From: Phytohabitans houttuyneae
GTDB taxonomy: Bacteria > Actinomycetota > Actinomycetes > Mycobacteriales > Micromonosporaceae
Assembly (NCBI RefSeq): GCF_011764425.1
Contig: NZ_BLPF01000003.1
Location: 1 to 64,000 of the forward strand
Length of the DNA: 64,000 bases
Direction: 5' to 3'
In this document: piece after piece, positions 26,831-38,800 of the stretch
Position numbering within the stretch: position 1 is the first letter of the stretch
Layout: each line of letters begins with the position of its first letter
Program-made: the position numbers and the translations under genes
The notes under the pieces: model-generated
Database searches by the model: none
What the model was told of the DNA's origin: nothing
What the model saw: the letters and a program-made list of their open reading frames with translations, nothing else

Positions 26831-29800
26831 AGTGGATGCCCGGCCGGTCGCGCTCGAACCCGCGCCCGGCGAGGAGGGCGCCGCCGAGGTGCTGCCGCTC
26901 TCGCCGCTGCAGGAGGGCTTCTTCTTCCACGCTCATCTGGACGCGGGGGCGGCGGGCGCCGTCTACGCGGTCCGGCTCACCGTCGACCTCGCCGGGCCGC
27001 TGGACGTTACCGCCCTGCGCCGCGCCGCGCAGGCGCTTATCGACCGGCACGCGCCGCTGCGCGCCACGTTCCGCCAGCGCCCCGACGGCCGGGTCGTCCA
27101 GCTGATCGCTCAGTCGGCCGAGCTGCCGTGGTCCGACGTGGACGCGCCGTTCGACCTCGGCACCGGACCGCTCGTCCGTGCCGCCCTGATCCGTCGCGGC
27201 GACGAGCGGCACGAGCTTGTCCTGCGCTTCCACCACATCGTCGCGGACGGCTGGTCGGTCTCCGTGCTGCTGCGCGAACTGCTCGCCCTGTACGGCGGCG
27301 CCGACCTGCCACCGCCCACCCGGTACCGCGACTACCTCGCCTGGCTCGGCGGCCGGGACCGCGCCGCGGCGACCGAGGCGTGGCGCACCGCGCTCGACGG
27401 CCTCGACGAACCCACCCGGCTCGTCCAAGCGGCCGCGAGCGCGCCCCCGCGCCACGAGGAGGTGCGGGTCGAACTGCCCGAAGACGTCACCGCCGGCCTC
27501 GCCGCGCGGGCCCGCGAACGCGGGCTCACCCTCGGCACGGTCGTCCAAGGCGCGTGGGGCCTGCTTCTCGGCCGCCTGACCGGCCGCACCGACGTCGTCT
27601 TCGGTACCACCGTGTCCGGCCGCGCCGCCGACGTGGACGGTGTCGAGTCGCTCGTCGGCCTGCTCATCAATACGCTGCCGGTGCGCATGCGCTGGCGGCC
27701 CGGCCAGTCGCTGGCCGCCGCGCTCGGCACGCTGCAGGCCGAGCGGGCCGCGCTCCTGGACCACCAGCACGTGGGCCTCGCCGAGCTGCAGCGGATGGCG
27801 GGTCTCGGCGAGCTCTTCGACACGATCGTCGTCCTGGAGAACTACCCGGTCGACGGTGACCTCGCCGACCCCAGCGGCACGCTGCGCGCCGGCGTGCCGG
27901 ACTACGTGGACACCGGGCACTACCCGCTCGCCCTGATCGTGATGCCGGGCGACCGGCTGGAGCTGCGGCTCAAGCACGACGCGGCACGCCTCGACGCCAC
28001 GGCGGTACGGGACATCGCCGCCCGCCTCGCCCACCTCCTCGCCGCCGTCGCGAGCGACCCCGACGTGCCGGTGGCCCGCGCCGACCTGCGCACGGAGGCC
28101 GAGCCGGCGCCACTGGCCGGCGCCGAGCGACCGGTACCGCGGGCCACGCTCGTCGCGGCCTTCGAGGAGCAGGCGGCCCTCCGCCCGCAGGCGACCGCGC
28201 TGATCGCCGGTGACCAGCGGGTGACCTACGCGGACCTCGACGCGCGCGCCACCGCGCTCGCCGGGCGGCTGCGGGCCCGCGGCGCCCGCGCCGGGCGGGT
28301 CGTCGCCGTCGCCGTGCCCCGCTCGGTCGACCAGATCGTGGCGCTGCTCGGCGTGCTCAAGGCCGGCGCCGCGTACCTGCCGGTCGACGTCGACCACCCG
28401 GCCGACCGCATCGCGTTCCTGATCGCCGACTCAGGCGCCGCCCTCGTCCTGCGCGACCTCGACGTCGACGCCCTTCCGGCCGGCGGCCCGGCACCGCGCC
28501 CCGAGGACCCCGCCTACCTGCTCTACACGTCCGGCTCCACCGGTACCCCCAAGGGCGTGCTCGTCACCCACCGGGCGATCGGCCACCAGCTCGCCTGGGC
28601 CCGCGACAGGTTCGGGCTCGGCCCGGACGACCGGGTGCTGCACCAGCTCTCCACCAGCTTCGACCCGTCGATCCTGGAGATCTTCTGGCCGCTCACCACC
28701 GGCGCGGCCGTGGTGCTCGCCCGGCCGGACGGGCTGCGCGACCCGCGGTACATCGCCGGGCTGGTCCGCGAGCACGGCGTCACCACGATCCTCACGGTCT
28801 CGTCGCTGCTCGGCCCGCTCGCCGACGCCGACCCCGCCGCGTTCGCCGGCGTGCGGCGGGTGCTCGCCGGCGGCGACGCGCTGACCCCCGCCACCGCCCG
28901 CCGCTGGCTGGACGCGACGAGCGTGCCGCTGCACAACGTGTACGGGCCCACCGAGGCCGCCGTGCAGGTCACCTCCTGGCACGTGGAGGAGGTGGGGGAG
29001 GGCACCGTCCCCATCGGACGTCCGGTGTGGAACACCCGGCTGTACGTGCTCGACCCGTTCCTGCGGCCCGCCACCACCGGCGAGCTCTACATCGCCGGCC
29101 CGCAGCTCGCGCTCGGCTACCACGGCCGGGCGGCGCTGACCGCGGACCGGTTCGTCGCCGACCCGTTCGGCGGGCCGGGCGAGCGCATGTACCGCACCGG
29201 CGACCGCGTGCGGCGCCTGCCGGACGGGGCGCTCGAATACCTCGGCCGCGCCGACCAGCAGGTCAAGATCCGCGGCAACCGGGTGGAGCCGGGCGAGGTC
29301 GAGGCCCGGCTGCGCCGCCACGCCGGTGTCACGGACGCCGCGGTGCTCGCCCGCGCCGACGGCCCCGGCGGGCTGCGGCTCGTCGCCTACCTGGTGCCCG
29401 CCGGCCCGCTCGACCTCGAGGGGCTGCGCTCCGACCTCGCCGCCGCGCTGCCGGAACCGATGGTGCCGTCCGCCTTCGTCACGCTGGACGCGCTGCCCCG
29501 CACGCCGAACGGCAAGCTCGACCGGGCCGCCCTGCCCGCGCCCGAGGCCACCCGCGCCGCCGCCCGCGCCCCGCGCGACGACCGCGAGCGGCTGCTGTGC
29601 GCCACCGTCGCCGAGGTCCTCGGCCTGCCCGAGGTCGGACCGGACGACGACTTCTTCGCGCTCGGCGGCGACAGCATCCTCTCCATCGCGGTCTCCAGCC
29701 GGGCCCGCGCGGCGGGCCTGTCGGTGAGCCCCCGCGACGTCTTCGCCCACCGCACCCCGGCCGCCCTCGCCGCGGCGGCCGGCGCACCCTCCGCGGCCGA

Positions 29801-32800
29801 GGTCTCCGGCGCGCCGCTCGTCGCGCTCACCGGCGACGAGATGGCCACCGTCCGCCGGGCCAGCCCCGTGCCGGTCGCCGACATCTGGCCGCTGTCCCCG
29901 CTGCAGGAGGGCCTCTACTTCCACGCCAGCTACGACAGCGGCGGCATCGACGTGTACACCGCGCAGGCCTCGTTCGACTTCGTCCGCGGCGTCGACGCCG
30001 GCCGGCTGCGCGCCGCGTGCGCCACCCTGCTCGACCGCAACCCGGCGGTGCGGGCCGGCTTCACCAGCGACGGCCTGCGCTCACCGGTGCAGTTCGTCGG
30101 CGCGGCCGTCGAGGTGCCACTGTCCGAGGTGGACCTTTCGGGCCTGCCGGCGGGCGAGCGGGACGCACGCGTCGACGACCTGCTCCGCGACGACCGCACC
30201 CGCCGCTTCGACCTGACCCACCCGCCGCTGTTCCGGCTCCTGCTGGTGCGCCTCGGCGGCGGCCGGGACCGGCTCGTGCTCACCCACCACGTGCTGCTCT
30301 GGGACGGCTGGTCCGCCTCCCTCTTCCTGGAGCAGCTGCTGAGCCTCTACGGCGGCGCCGAGACCGTCCCGGCGGCCGGCTCCTACCGGGACTACCTCGC
30401 CTGGCTCGCGGCGGAGGACGGCGACCGGGCCAACAAGGCATGGCGGGACGCGCTCGCCGGCCTCGCCGAGCCCACGCTCGTCGGCCCGGCCGGCCGCGGC
30501 GACCGCCCCACCCTGCCCGAACGGCACCGCGCCGAGCTGACCGAGGCACTGAGCGACCGGCTCCGCGCTGTCGCCCGCGACCGCGGCGTCACGCTCAACA
30601 CGCTCCTGAACGCGGCCTGGGCGCTCGTGCTGTCCACCGTGTCCGGCCGCACCGACGTCGTCTTCGGCGCTACCGTCGCCGGCCGCGGCGCGCCGATCCC
30701 GCACATCGAACGGGCCATCGGCCTGTTCCTCAACACCGTGCCGGTGCGGGTCACGCTCGACCCGCGCGAGCCGGTGGCCGACCTGCTGCGCCGCGTGCAG
30801 GCCGAGCGGACCGCGCTGATGCCGTACGAGCACGTGGGGCTCGGCGCGATCCAGCGGGAGACCGGGCACACCCAGCTCTTCGACACGCTCTTCGCGCTGC
30901 AGAACGTCGGCGGCGAGGAGGAGCTGGCCGCCCTGCGCGAGCGGCACGGCGTCGAGCAGGCGGGGAGCGTGGACGCCACCCACTTCCCGCTCGCGCTCGT
31001 CGTCACGCCGTCCGCGGCGCTGCGGGTGATGCTCGCGTACCGCCCCGACGTGCTGTCCGGCGCCGTCGCCGCCGGGGTGCTCGACCGCTTCACCGCGGTG
31101 CTGGAGCGGATCGCCGCCGACGACCGCACCCCGGTCGGGCGGCTCGACCCGCTGCCCGCGGGGGAGCGCGAGCGGCTGGCGGCCGACTGGGACGCCAGCC
31201 GCCACGACCTGCCCGAGGAGACGGTCGCCGACCTGCTCGGCAGCCAGGCGGCCCGGACACCCGACGAGGTCGCGCTGGTCTTCGGCGACGAGCGGGTCAC
31301 GTACGCCGAGCTGGACGCCCGGATCAACCGGATGGCCCGGCTCCTGGCCGCCCGCGGCGCCGCACCGGAGAAGGTCGTCGCGCTCGCCCTGCCCCGCTCG
31401 GCCGACATGGTCGTCGCGCTCTTCGCCGTGCTCCGCACCGGTGCCGCGTACCTGCCGCTGGAGCTGGACCACCCCACCGAGCGGCTCGCCCTCATGCTGG
31501 ACGACGCCCGGCCGGTCTGCGTCGTCTCCACGGCCGCCGTCGCCGCGACGCTGCCCGCCGCCTGCCTGGAGCTGGACGACCCCGCCGTGCGGTCCGAGCT
31601 GTCCACACAGGACAGCGCGCCGCTCGGGCTCCGCTTCGACCAGCGGCACCCGGCGTACGTCATCTACACCTCCGGCTCCACCGGCCGGCCCAAGGGCGTC
31701 GTCACCCCGTACCGCGGGCTGACGAACATGCAGCTCAACCACCGCGAGGCCATCTTCGCGCCGACGATCGCGTCGGCCGGCGGGCGGCGGCTGCGGATCG
31801 CGCACACGGTCTCGTTCGCGTTCGACATGTCCTGGGAGGAGCTGCTCTGGCTCGTCGAGGGGCACGAGGTGCACGTCTGCGACGAGGACCTGCGCCGCGA
31901 CGCCGAGGCGCTCGTCGCGTACTGCGCGCGGCACCGCATCGACGTCGTCAACGTCACCCCCACCTACGCCCAGCACCTCATCGAGGAAGGGCTGCTCGAC
32001 GGGGAGCACGTGCCGCCGCTCGTGCTGCTCGGCGGCGAGGCCGTCTCCGAGACCGTGTGGGGCCGGCTGCGGGACACCGAGGGCACGTTCGGCTACAACC
32101 TGTACGGGCCGACCGAGTACACCATCAACACCCTCGGCGGCGGCACGCACGAGAGCGCCTCACCCACCGTCGGCCGTCCGATCTGGAACACCCGGGCGTA
32201 CATCCTGGACGGTTGGCTGCGCCCGGTGCCGGACGGGACGGCGGGGGAGCTGTACATCGCCGGCGCCGGCCTGGCCCGCGGCTACCTCGACCGGCCCGCG
32301 CTGACCGCCGAACGCTTCGTCGCCGACCCGGCGGTGCCCGGCGGGCGGATGTACCGCACCGGCGACCTCGTGCGCCGCCGACCTCCGGGCCCCACGCGGT
32401 TAGGGGAGCAGGTACGCGGCAACCTCGACTTCCTCGGCCGCACCGACGACCAGGTCAAGATCCGCGGGTACCGGGTGGAGCTCGGCGAGATCGAGTCGGC
32501 GCTCGCGGCACACCCCGGCGTGGCCCAGGCGGCCGTGACGATCCGGGACGGGCGGCTCCGCGGGTACGTCGTGCCCGCCGCGCCGGCCGGCGCCGAGCGG
32601 GACGCCGCCGAGCGGGCCCAGATCGGCGAGTGGCTGGAGATCTACGACGCCGAGTACACGCAGATCGGCACCGCCGTGCCGGCCGAGGACTTCTCCGGCT
32701 GGGACAGCAGCTACGACGGCACCCCGATCCCGGTCGACGAGATGCGGGAGTGGCGGGAGACCACCGTCGCGCGGATCCGCGAGCTGGCGCCGCGCCGGGT

Positions 32801-35800
32801 GCTGGAGATCGGCGTCGGGAGTGGACTGATCCTCGGCGCGGTCGCGCCCGACGTGGAGGCGTACTGGGGCACCGACTTCGCGCCCTCCGTCATCGCCGCG
32901 CTCCGCGCGGACACCGCGGCGGTGCCCGAGCTGTCCCACGTGGAGCTGCGCTGCCAGCCGGCACACGACCTGGACGGGCTGCCACGCGGCTTCTTCGACA
33001 CCGTCGTCGTCAACTCCGTGGTCCAGTACTTTCCGGGCGAGGAGTACCTCACCCGCGTCCTGACCGCCGCGCTCGACCTCGTCGTGCCCGGCGGGCGGGT
33101 CTTCGTCGGCGACGTGCGCAACCTCCGGCTGGCGCACCACTTCCACGAGGCGGTCGCGGCCGCGCGCGGCGGCCGGGTCGACCGCGCCGCCGTGCTGGAC
33201 AAGGAGCTGCTGGTCGACCCGGACTACTTCGCCACGCTCGCCCCAGCGACGGTGCGGGTGCGGCGCGGCCGGGCGCACAACGAGCTGACCCGCTACCGAT
33301 ACGACGCGGTGCTCCACCGTGGACCCGCACCGGCGCCCATCGACGCGCCCCTGACCACGCTCGACGCCATCCACGGCGCGGCGGCGCGGGTGACCGGCAT
33401 CCCCAACGGCCGGTTGGTCGATGGCGGCGTGGAGCCCGAGGACCTGCACGCGCTCGGCGAGCGGCTCGGCTACCACGTCCACGTCACGTGGTCGGACGCG
33501 GCGGACGGGAGCCTCGACGCGCTCTTCCTCCGGGACGCCTCGCTGCCGGTGACCCCGGCCGGCGAGCCGAAGAAGCGGCTCACCAACGACCCCGCGGCGG
33601 CCCGCGCGCAGGCAGACCTGGTGCCGGCGCTCCGCCAGCACCTCAAGCGGCACCTGCCCGACTACATGGTGCCGGCCGCGATCGTCCCGCTGGACCGGCT
33701 GCCGCTCACCGTCAACGGCAAGCTCGACGTGCGCGCGCTGCCCGACGCCGAACCGGCGGTCTCGCTCACACCGAGCCGCGAGCCGGCCACCATACAGGAA
33801 CAGGTCCTGTGTGGACTCTTCGCCGAGGTGCTGGGCCTCGCCCGGGTCGGTGTGGACGACAACTTCTTCGACCTCGGCGGCCACTCGCTGCTCGCCACCC
33901 GGCTGGTCAGCCGCGCCCGCACCGCCCTCGGCGCCGAGCTGGCCATCCGCGACCTCTTCGAGGCACCGACCGTCGCCGAGCTCGCGAGCCGGGCGGGCGG
34001 CGGCGACCCGGCCCGTCCCGCGCTGGTGCCGGTGGCCCGGCCGGACGAGGTGCCCGCCTCGTACGCCCAGCAGCGACTGTGGGTGCTGCACCAGCTCGAC
34101 GGCGGCTCGACCGCGGCGTACAACTTCCCGATCGTCATGCGGGTGCGCGGCCCGCTCGACCTGGCCGCGCTGCGCGCCGCGGTCGGCGACGTCATGGCCC
34201 GCCACGAGGCGCTGCGCACCGTCTTCGCCGAGCGGGACGGGCGGCCGGTGCAGCGGATCGTGCCGGCCTCCGAGGCGCGCCCGGTCGTCGAGGTCGTGCC
34301 GGACGCCGACCTCGACGCGCTCGTGCGGCGGCCGTTCGACCTCGCGACCGAGCTGCCGCTGCGGGTCACCGTCGTCCCGCACGGCCCGGACGAGCACGTC
34401 GTCGCCGTGCTGCTGCACCACGTCACGACCGACGAGTGGTCCGACGGGCCGTTCCTGCGCGACCTCGCGACCGCGTACGCCGCCCGCCGCGCCGGCCACC
34501 GTCCACAGTGGTCGCCGCTGCCGGTCCAGTACGCCGACTACACGCTCTGGCAGCGGGCGCTGCTCGGCGACGAGTCCGATCCGGACAGTCTCGCCGCCAA
34601 GCAGCTCGCCTACTGGCGGGAGGCGCTGCGCGGCGCGCCGGAGCGGATCGACCTGCCCACCGACCGGACGCCGCACGGGCCGGCCGCGGGCGCGGCGGGC
34701 GGGGCACTGACGGTACCCCTCGACGACGCCGCCGCGCAGGGGTTGCGCGACCTGGCCCAGCGCGCGGGCGCCAGCATGTTCATGGCCGCGCACGCCGCCG
34801 TCGCCGCGCTCCTGTACCGTCTCGGTGCCGGCACCGACATCCCGCTCGGCGCACCGATCGCCGGCCGCACCGACGAGGCCCTCGACGACCTGGTCGGGTT
34901 CTTCGTCAACACGCTGGTGCTCCGCACCGACCTCGGCGGCGACCCGAGCTTCAGCGAGCTGCTGGCCCGGGTGCGCCGCGACGACCTGGCCGCCTTCTCG
35001 CACCAGGACGTGCCGTTCGAGGCGGTGGTGCGCGAGCTCAACCCCGACCGCTCGCTGGCCAGCAACCCGCTCTTCCAGGTCATGGTCGTGTACCGCAACC
35101 GCGCGGCCGGCGACGCCGTCCTGGATGGACTCGACGTGACCCCCGAGCCGGTGGAGACCGGCACCGCCCGCTTCGACCTCGTCTTCGGCTTCGTCGAGGC
35201 GGACGGCGGGCGGCTCGACGTCCTGCTGGAGTACCGCACCGACCTGTTCGACGCGGACACCGTCGAGCGGCTCGGCGAGCGGCTCAACCGGCTGCTGGCC
35301 GCCGCGGTCGCCGCGCCTGACTCGCCGATAAGCCGGATCGAGCTGCTCGGCGAAGCGGAACGCGAGCGGGTGCTGGCCGGCTTCAACGCCACCGACCGGG
35401 CCGTGCCGGAGCAGTCGCTGCCGGCGCTGTTCGCCCGCCAGGTGGCCGCCCGGCCGGACGCGGTCGCGGTGGTCGACGGCGACCGCCACGTCACGTACCG
35501 GGAGCTGGACGCGCGCGCCGGCGAGATCGCCCGGCTGCTGCACGCCCGCGGGGTACGCCCGGAGAGCGTCGTCGGCATCGACATCCCGCGCACCGCCGAC
35601 ATGGTCGCGGCGATCCTCGGCACGCTCCGGATCGGCGCCGCGTACCTGCCGCTCGACCCGGTGCACCCGGCGGAGCGGCTCGCGTACATGGTCGAGGACT
35701 CCGGCGCCCAGCTCGTGCTCACCCCGGCGGACCTGGCCGGCCGCGCGGTGGACGGGACGGCGCCGGCCCCGCACGTCCCCCTCGACCAGGCCGCGTACGT

Positions 35801-38800
35801 CATCTACACCTCCGGCTCGACCGGCCGCCCCAAGGGCGTCGTCCTGCCGCACGAGGGCATCGCCAGCCTCGTCGCCACCGCCCAGGACCGGATGGGCGTC
35901 ACCGAGGACAGCCACGTGCTGCACTTCGCCTCGGTCGGCTTCGACGTCGCGGTCTTCGAGCTCGCCATGGCCCTGTGCACCGGTGCGCGGCTGGTGCTCG
36001 TACCGGACGAGGCGCGCGTGGCCGACAAGGTGCTCACGGACTTCCTGGACGAGCAGCGGATCACGCACATGATCCTGCCGCCGTCGCTGGTCTCCGCGCT
36101 GCCGCCGGAGTGCGAGCTGCCCGAGGGCTCGGTGATCCTCGTCGGCACCGAGACCGTACCGCCGGACCTCATCGCGCGCTGGGCCGGCCGGGTGCGCCTG
36201 ATCGCCGCGTACGGGCTGACCGAGGCGACAGTCAACTCCACGCTCTGGCCCGCCGAGCCGGGCTGGAGCGGCTCCGTCCCCATCGGACGGCCGGACCCCA
36301 ACACCCGCACGTACGTGCTCGACGCCGCCCTCCGCCCGGTGCCGCCCGGCGTGGTCGGTGAGCTGTACGTCGGCGGCCGGGGCCTGGCCCGCGGCTATCT
36401 GGGACGGCCGGACCTGACCGCCGCCCGCTTCGTGGCCGACCCGTTCGCCGGCCCCGGCGCCCGGATGTACCGCACCGGCGACCGGGCACGGTGGCGCGCG
36501 GACGGCACGCTCGACTTCCTCGGCCGGGTGGACGACCAGGTGAAGATCCGCGGGTTCCGGGTCGAGCTCGGCGAGGTGGAGGCGGCGCTCTCCGGCCACC
36601 CCTCGGTGGCCCAGGCGGTCGTCGTGCCGCACCGCACCGGCACGCTGGTGCGCCTCGTCGGGTACGCCGTGCCGTCCGACGCCACTGTCGACGGCGCGGC
36701 CCTGCGCGCCCATGTCGGCACTGTCCTGCCGGATTACATGGTGCCGGCGACCGTAATGCTGCTCGACCGCCCGCTGCCGCTCACGCCGAACGGGAAGCTG
36801 GACCGCAAGGCGCTGCCCGCACCGGTGTTCACCACCGGCACCGCCGCGCCGAGGGACGCCCGCGAGGCGGCGCTCGGCCGGGTCGTCGCCGACCTGCTCG
36901 GCCTGCCCGAGGTCGGCGTGGACGACGACTTCTTCGCCCTCGGCGGGGACAGCATCGTGGCCATCCAACTGGTCGGCCGGGCTCGCGTCGCCGGCCTGGC
37001 GATCCGGCCCCGCGACGTCTTCACCGGCCGCACCGTCGCCGGCCTCGCCGCGCTCGCCGGCGAGGTCGCGACCGCCGCACCCGCACCGTCCACGCTGGTC
37101 GACCTGGACGAGTCGGAACGCGCCGAGCTGTCCGGCGCCGCCGACGTGCTGCCGCTCTCGCCGCTGCAGGCCGGACTGCTGTTCCACTCCACGCTGGACA
37201 GCGACGGACCGGACGTCTACACGGTCCAGTCGTACTTCGAGCTGGCCGGTCCGGTCGACGCGGCGGCGCTGCGTGCGGCCGGGCAGGGCCTGCTCGACCG
37301 GCACGCCAACCTCCGCGCCGGCTTCCGGTACCTGCGCTCCGGTCGCGGCGTGGCGGTCGTGCCGGCGCGGGCGACGCTGCCCTGGACGGAGCTGGACCTG
37401 TCCGGTGTGGATGTCGCGGAGCGCGACGAGGCGTGGTCCCGCTGTCTTGCCGGGCAGCGGGACCGCTTCGACCCCGCCGAGCCGCCCCTGCTGCGGCTGG
37501 CGCTTGTGCGCTTCGGCCCGGCGCAGTTCCGGCTGGTCCTGACCCACCAGCACCTGCTGCTCGACGGCTGGTCCGGCGGCCCGCTGGTCCGCGAGCTGAT
37601 GACCCTCTACATTGGCGGGACGCTGCCGCCTGCGGTGCCCTACTGGGACTACCTGGCCTGGCTCGCGCGGCGCGACCGCGCCGAGGCGGAGGCGGCCTGG
37701 CGCGACGCCCTGGCCGGCCTCGCGGAGCCGACCCGGATCGTGCCGGCCGACCCCGAGCGGGTGCCGGTCGCGCCCCGCCGGTACACGGCCGAGCTGCCGG
37801 AGGAGCTGACCGCGACGGTAACGGAGGCCGCCCGCCGGCGGGGCATGACCGTGAGCACCCTCGTCCAGGCGGCCTGGGGAGTCGTGCTCGCCCGGCTCAC
37901 CGGCCGTGACGACGTGGTCTTCGGCGCGACCGTCTCCGGCCGCCCGGCCGACCTGCCGGGCGTCGAGTCGATGATCGGTCTGTTCATCAACACGGTGCCG
38001 GTGCGCGTGCGCTGCGCACCCGCCGACCCGGTCGGCACCGTGCTGGAGCGGCTGTGGGAGGCGCAGTCCGGCCTCGTCGAGGCCCAGCACCTCGGCCTCG
38101 CGGACATCCAGCGCCTGGCCGGGCTCGGCGAGCTCTTCGACACGCTGGTGGTCTTCGAGAACTTCCCCGACGGCGCCGCCGAGGTGCAGGGCCTGCCCGG
38201 CGACGTGCGGGTGGTCGGCGGCGGCGGCGAGGACGCGACGCACTATCCGCTGACCTGGGCAGTCGACCTGGGGCGGGCGGGTTCCGGTCCGGGGGGCGCG
38301 GCGAGGGGGTCGGAGGGTGCGCGGCTGCGGCTGGTGGCCGAGTACCGGGGCGACCTCTTCGACGAGCCGGCGGTCGCCCGACTGAGCGCTCAGTTCGCCG
38401 CGGTGCTCGCCGCGCTCGCCGGCGACGCGGCGCTGCCGGTCGGCCGGATCGACCTGCTCGGCGCCGGCGAGCGTGAGCGCGTGCTGACCGCCGGGCGGGG
38501 CGCGAGGCGTACCGCCGCGCCGGCCACGGTGCCGGAGCTCTTCGCCGCCCAGGTCGCCGCCGGGCCGGACCGCACGGCGGTGGTCAGCGGCGGCACGCGG
38601 TGGACGTTCGCCGAGCTGGACGCCCGCGCCGACGCGATCGCCGAGCGGCTGGTCGGGCACGGCGCCGGCCCGGAGCGGGTCGTCGCACTCGCGCTGCCCC
38701 GCACCGCCGACATGATCGCCGCGATCCTCGGCACCCACAAGGCCGGCGCGGCGTACCTGCCGGTCGACCCGGGCTACCCGGCCGACCGCATCGCGTTCAT

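Noticed and set aside
24300-28397. A 1,365-codon open frame on the minus strand opposite the NRPS
   Set aside because: Shadow of the NRPS in GC-rich DNA: composition is Arg/Gly/Asp/Val/Ala-rich without domain signatures, while the plus strand has complete NRPS motifs.
32400-38738. A 2,112-codon open frame on the minus strand opposite the NRPS
   Set aside because: Same effect; no recognisable domain, repeats only mirror the modular NRPS. The same holds for the minus-strand frame 38895-41474.
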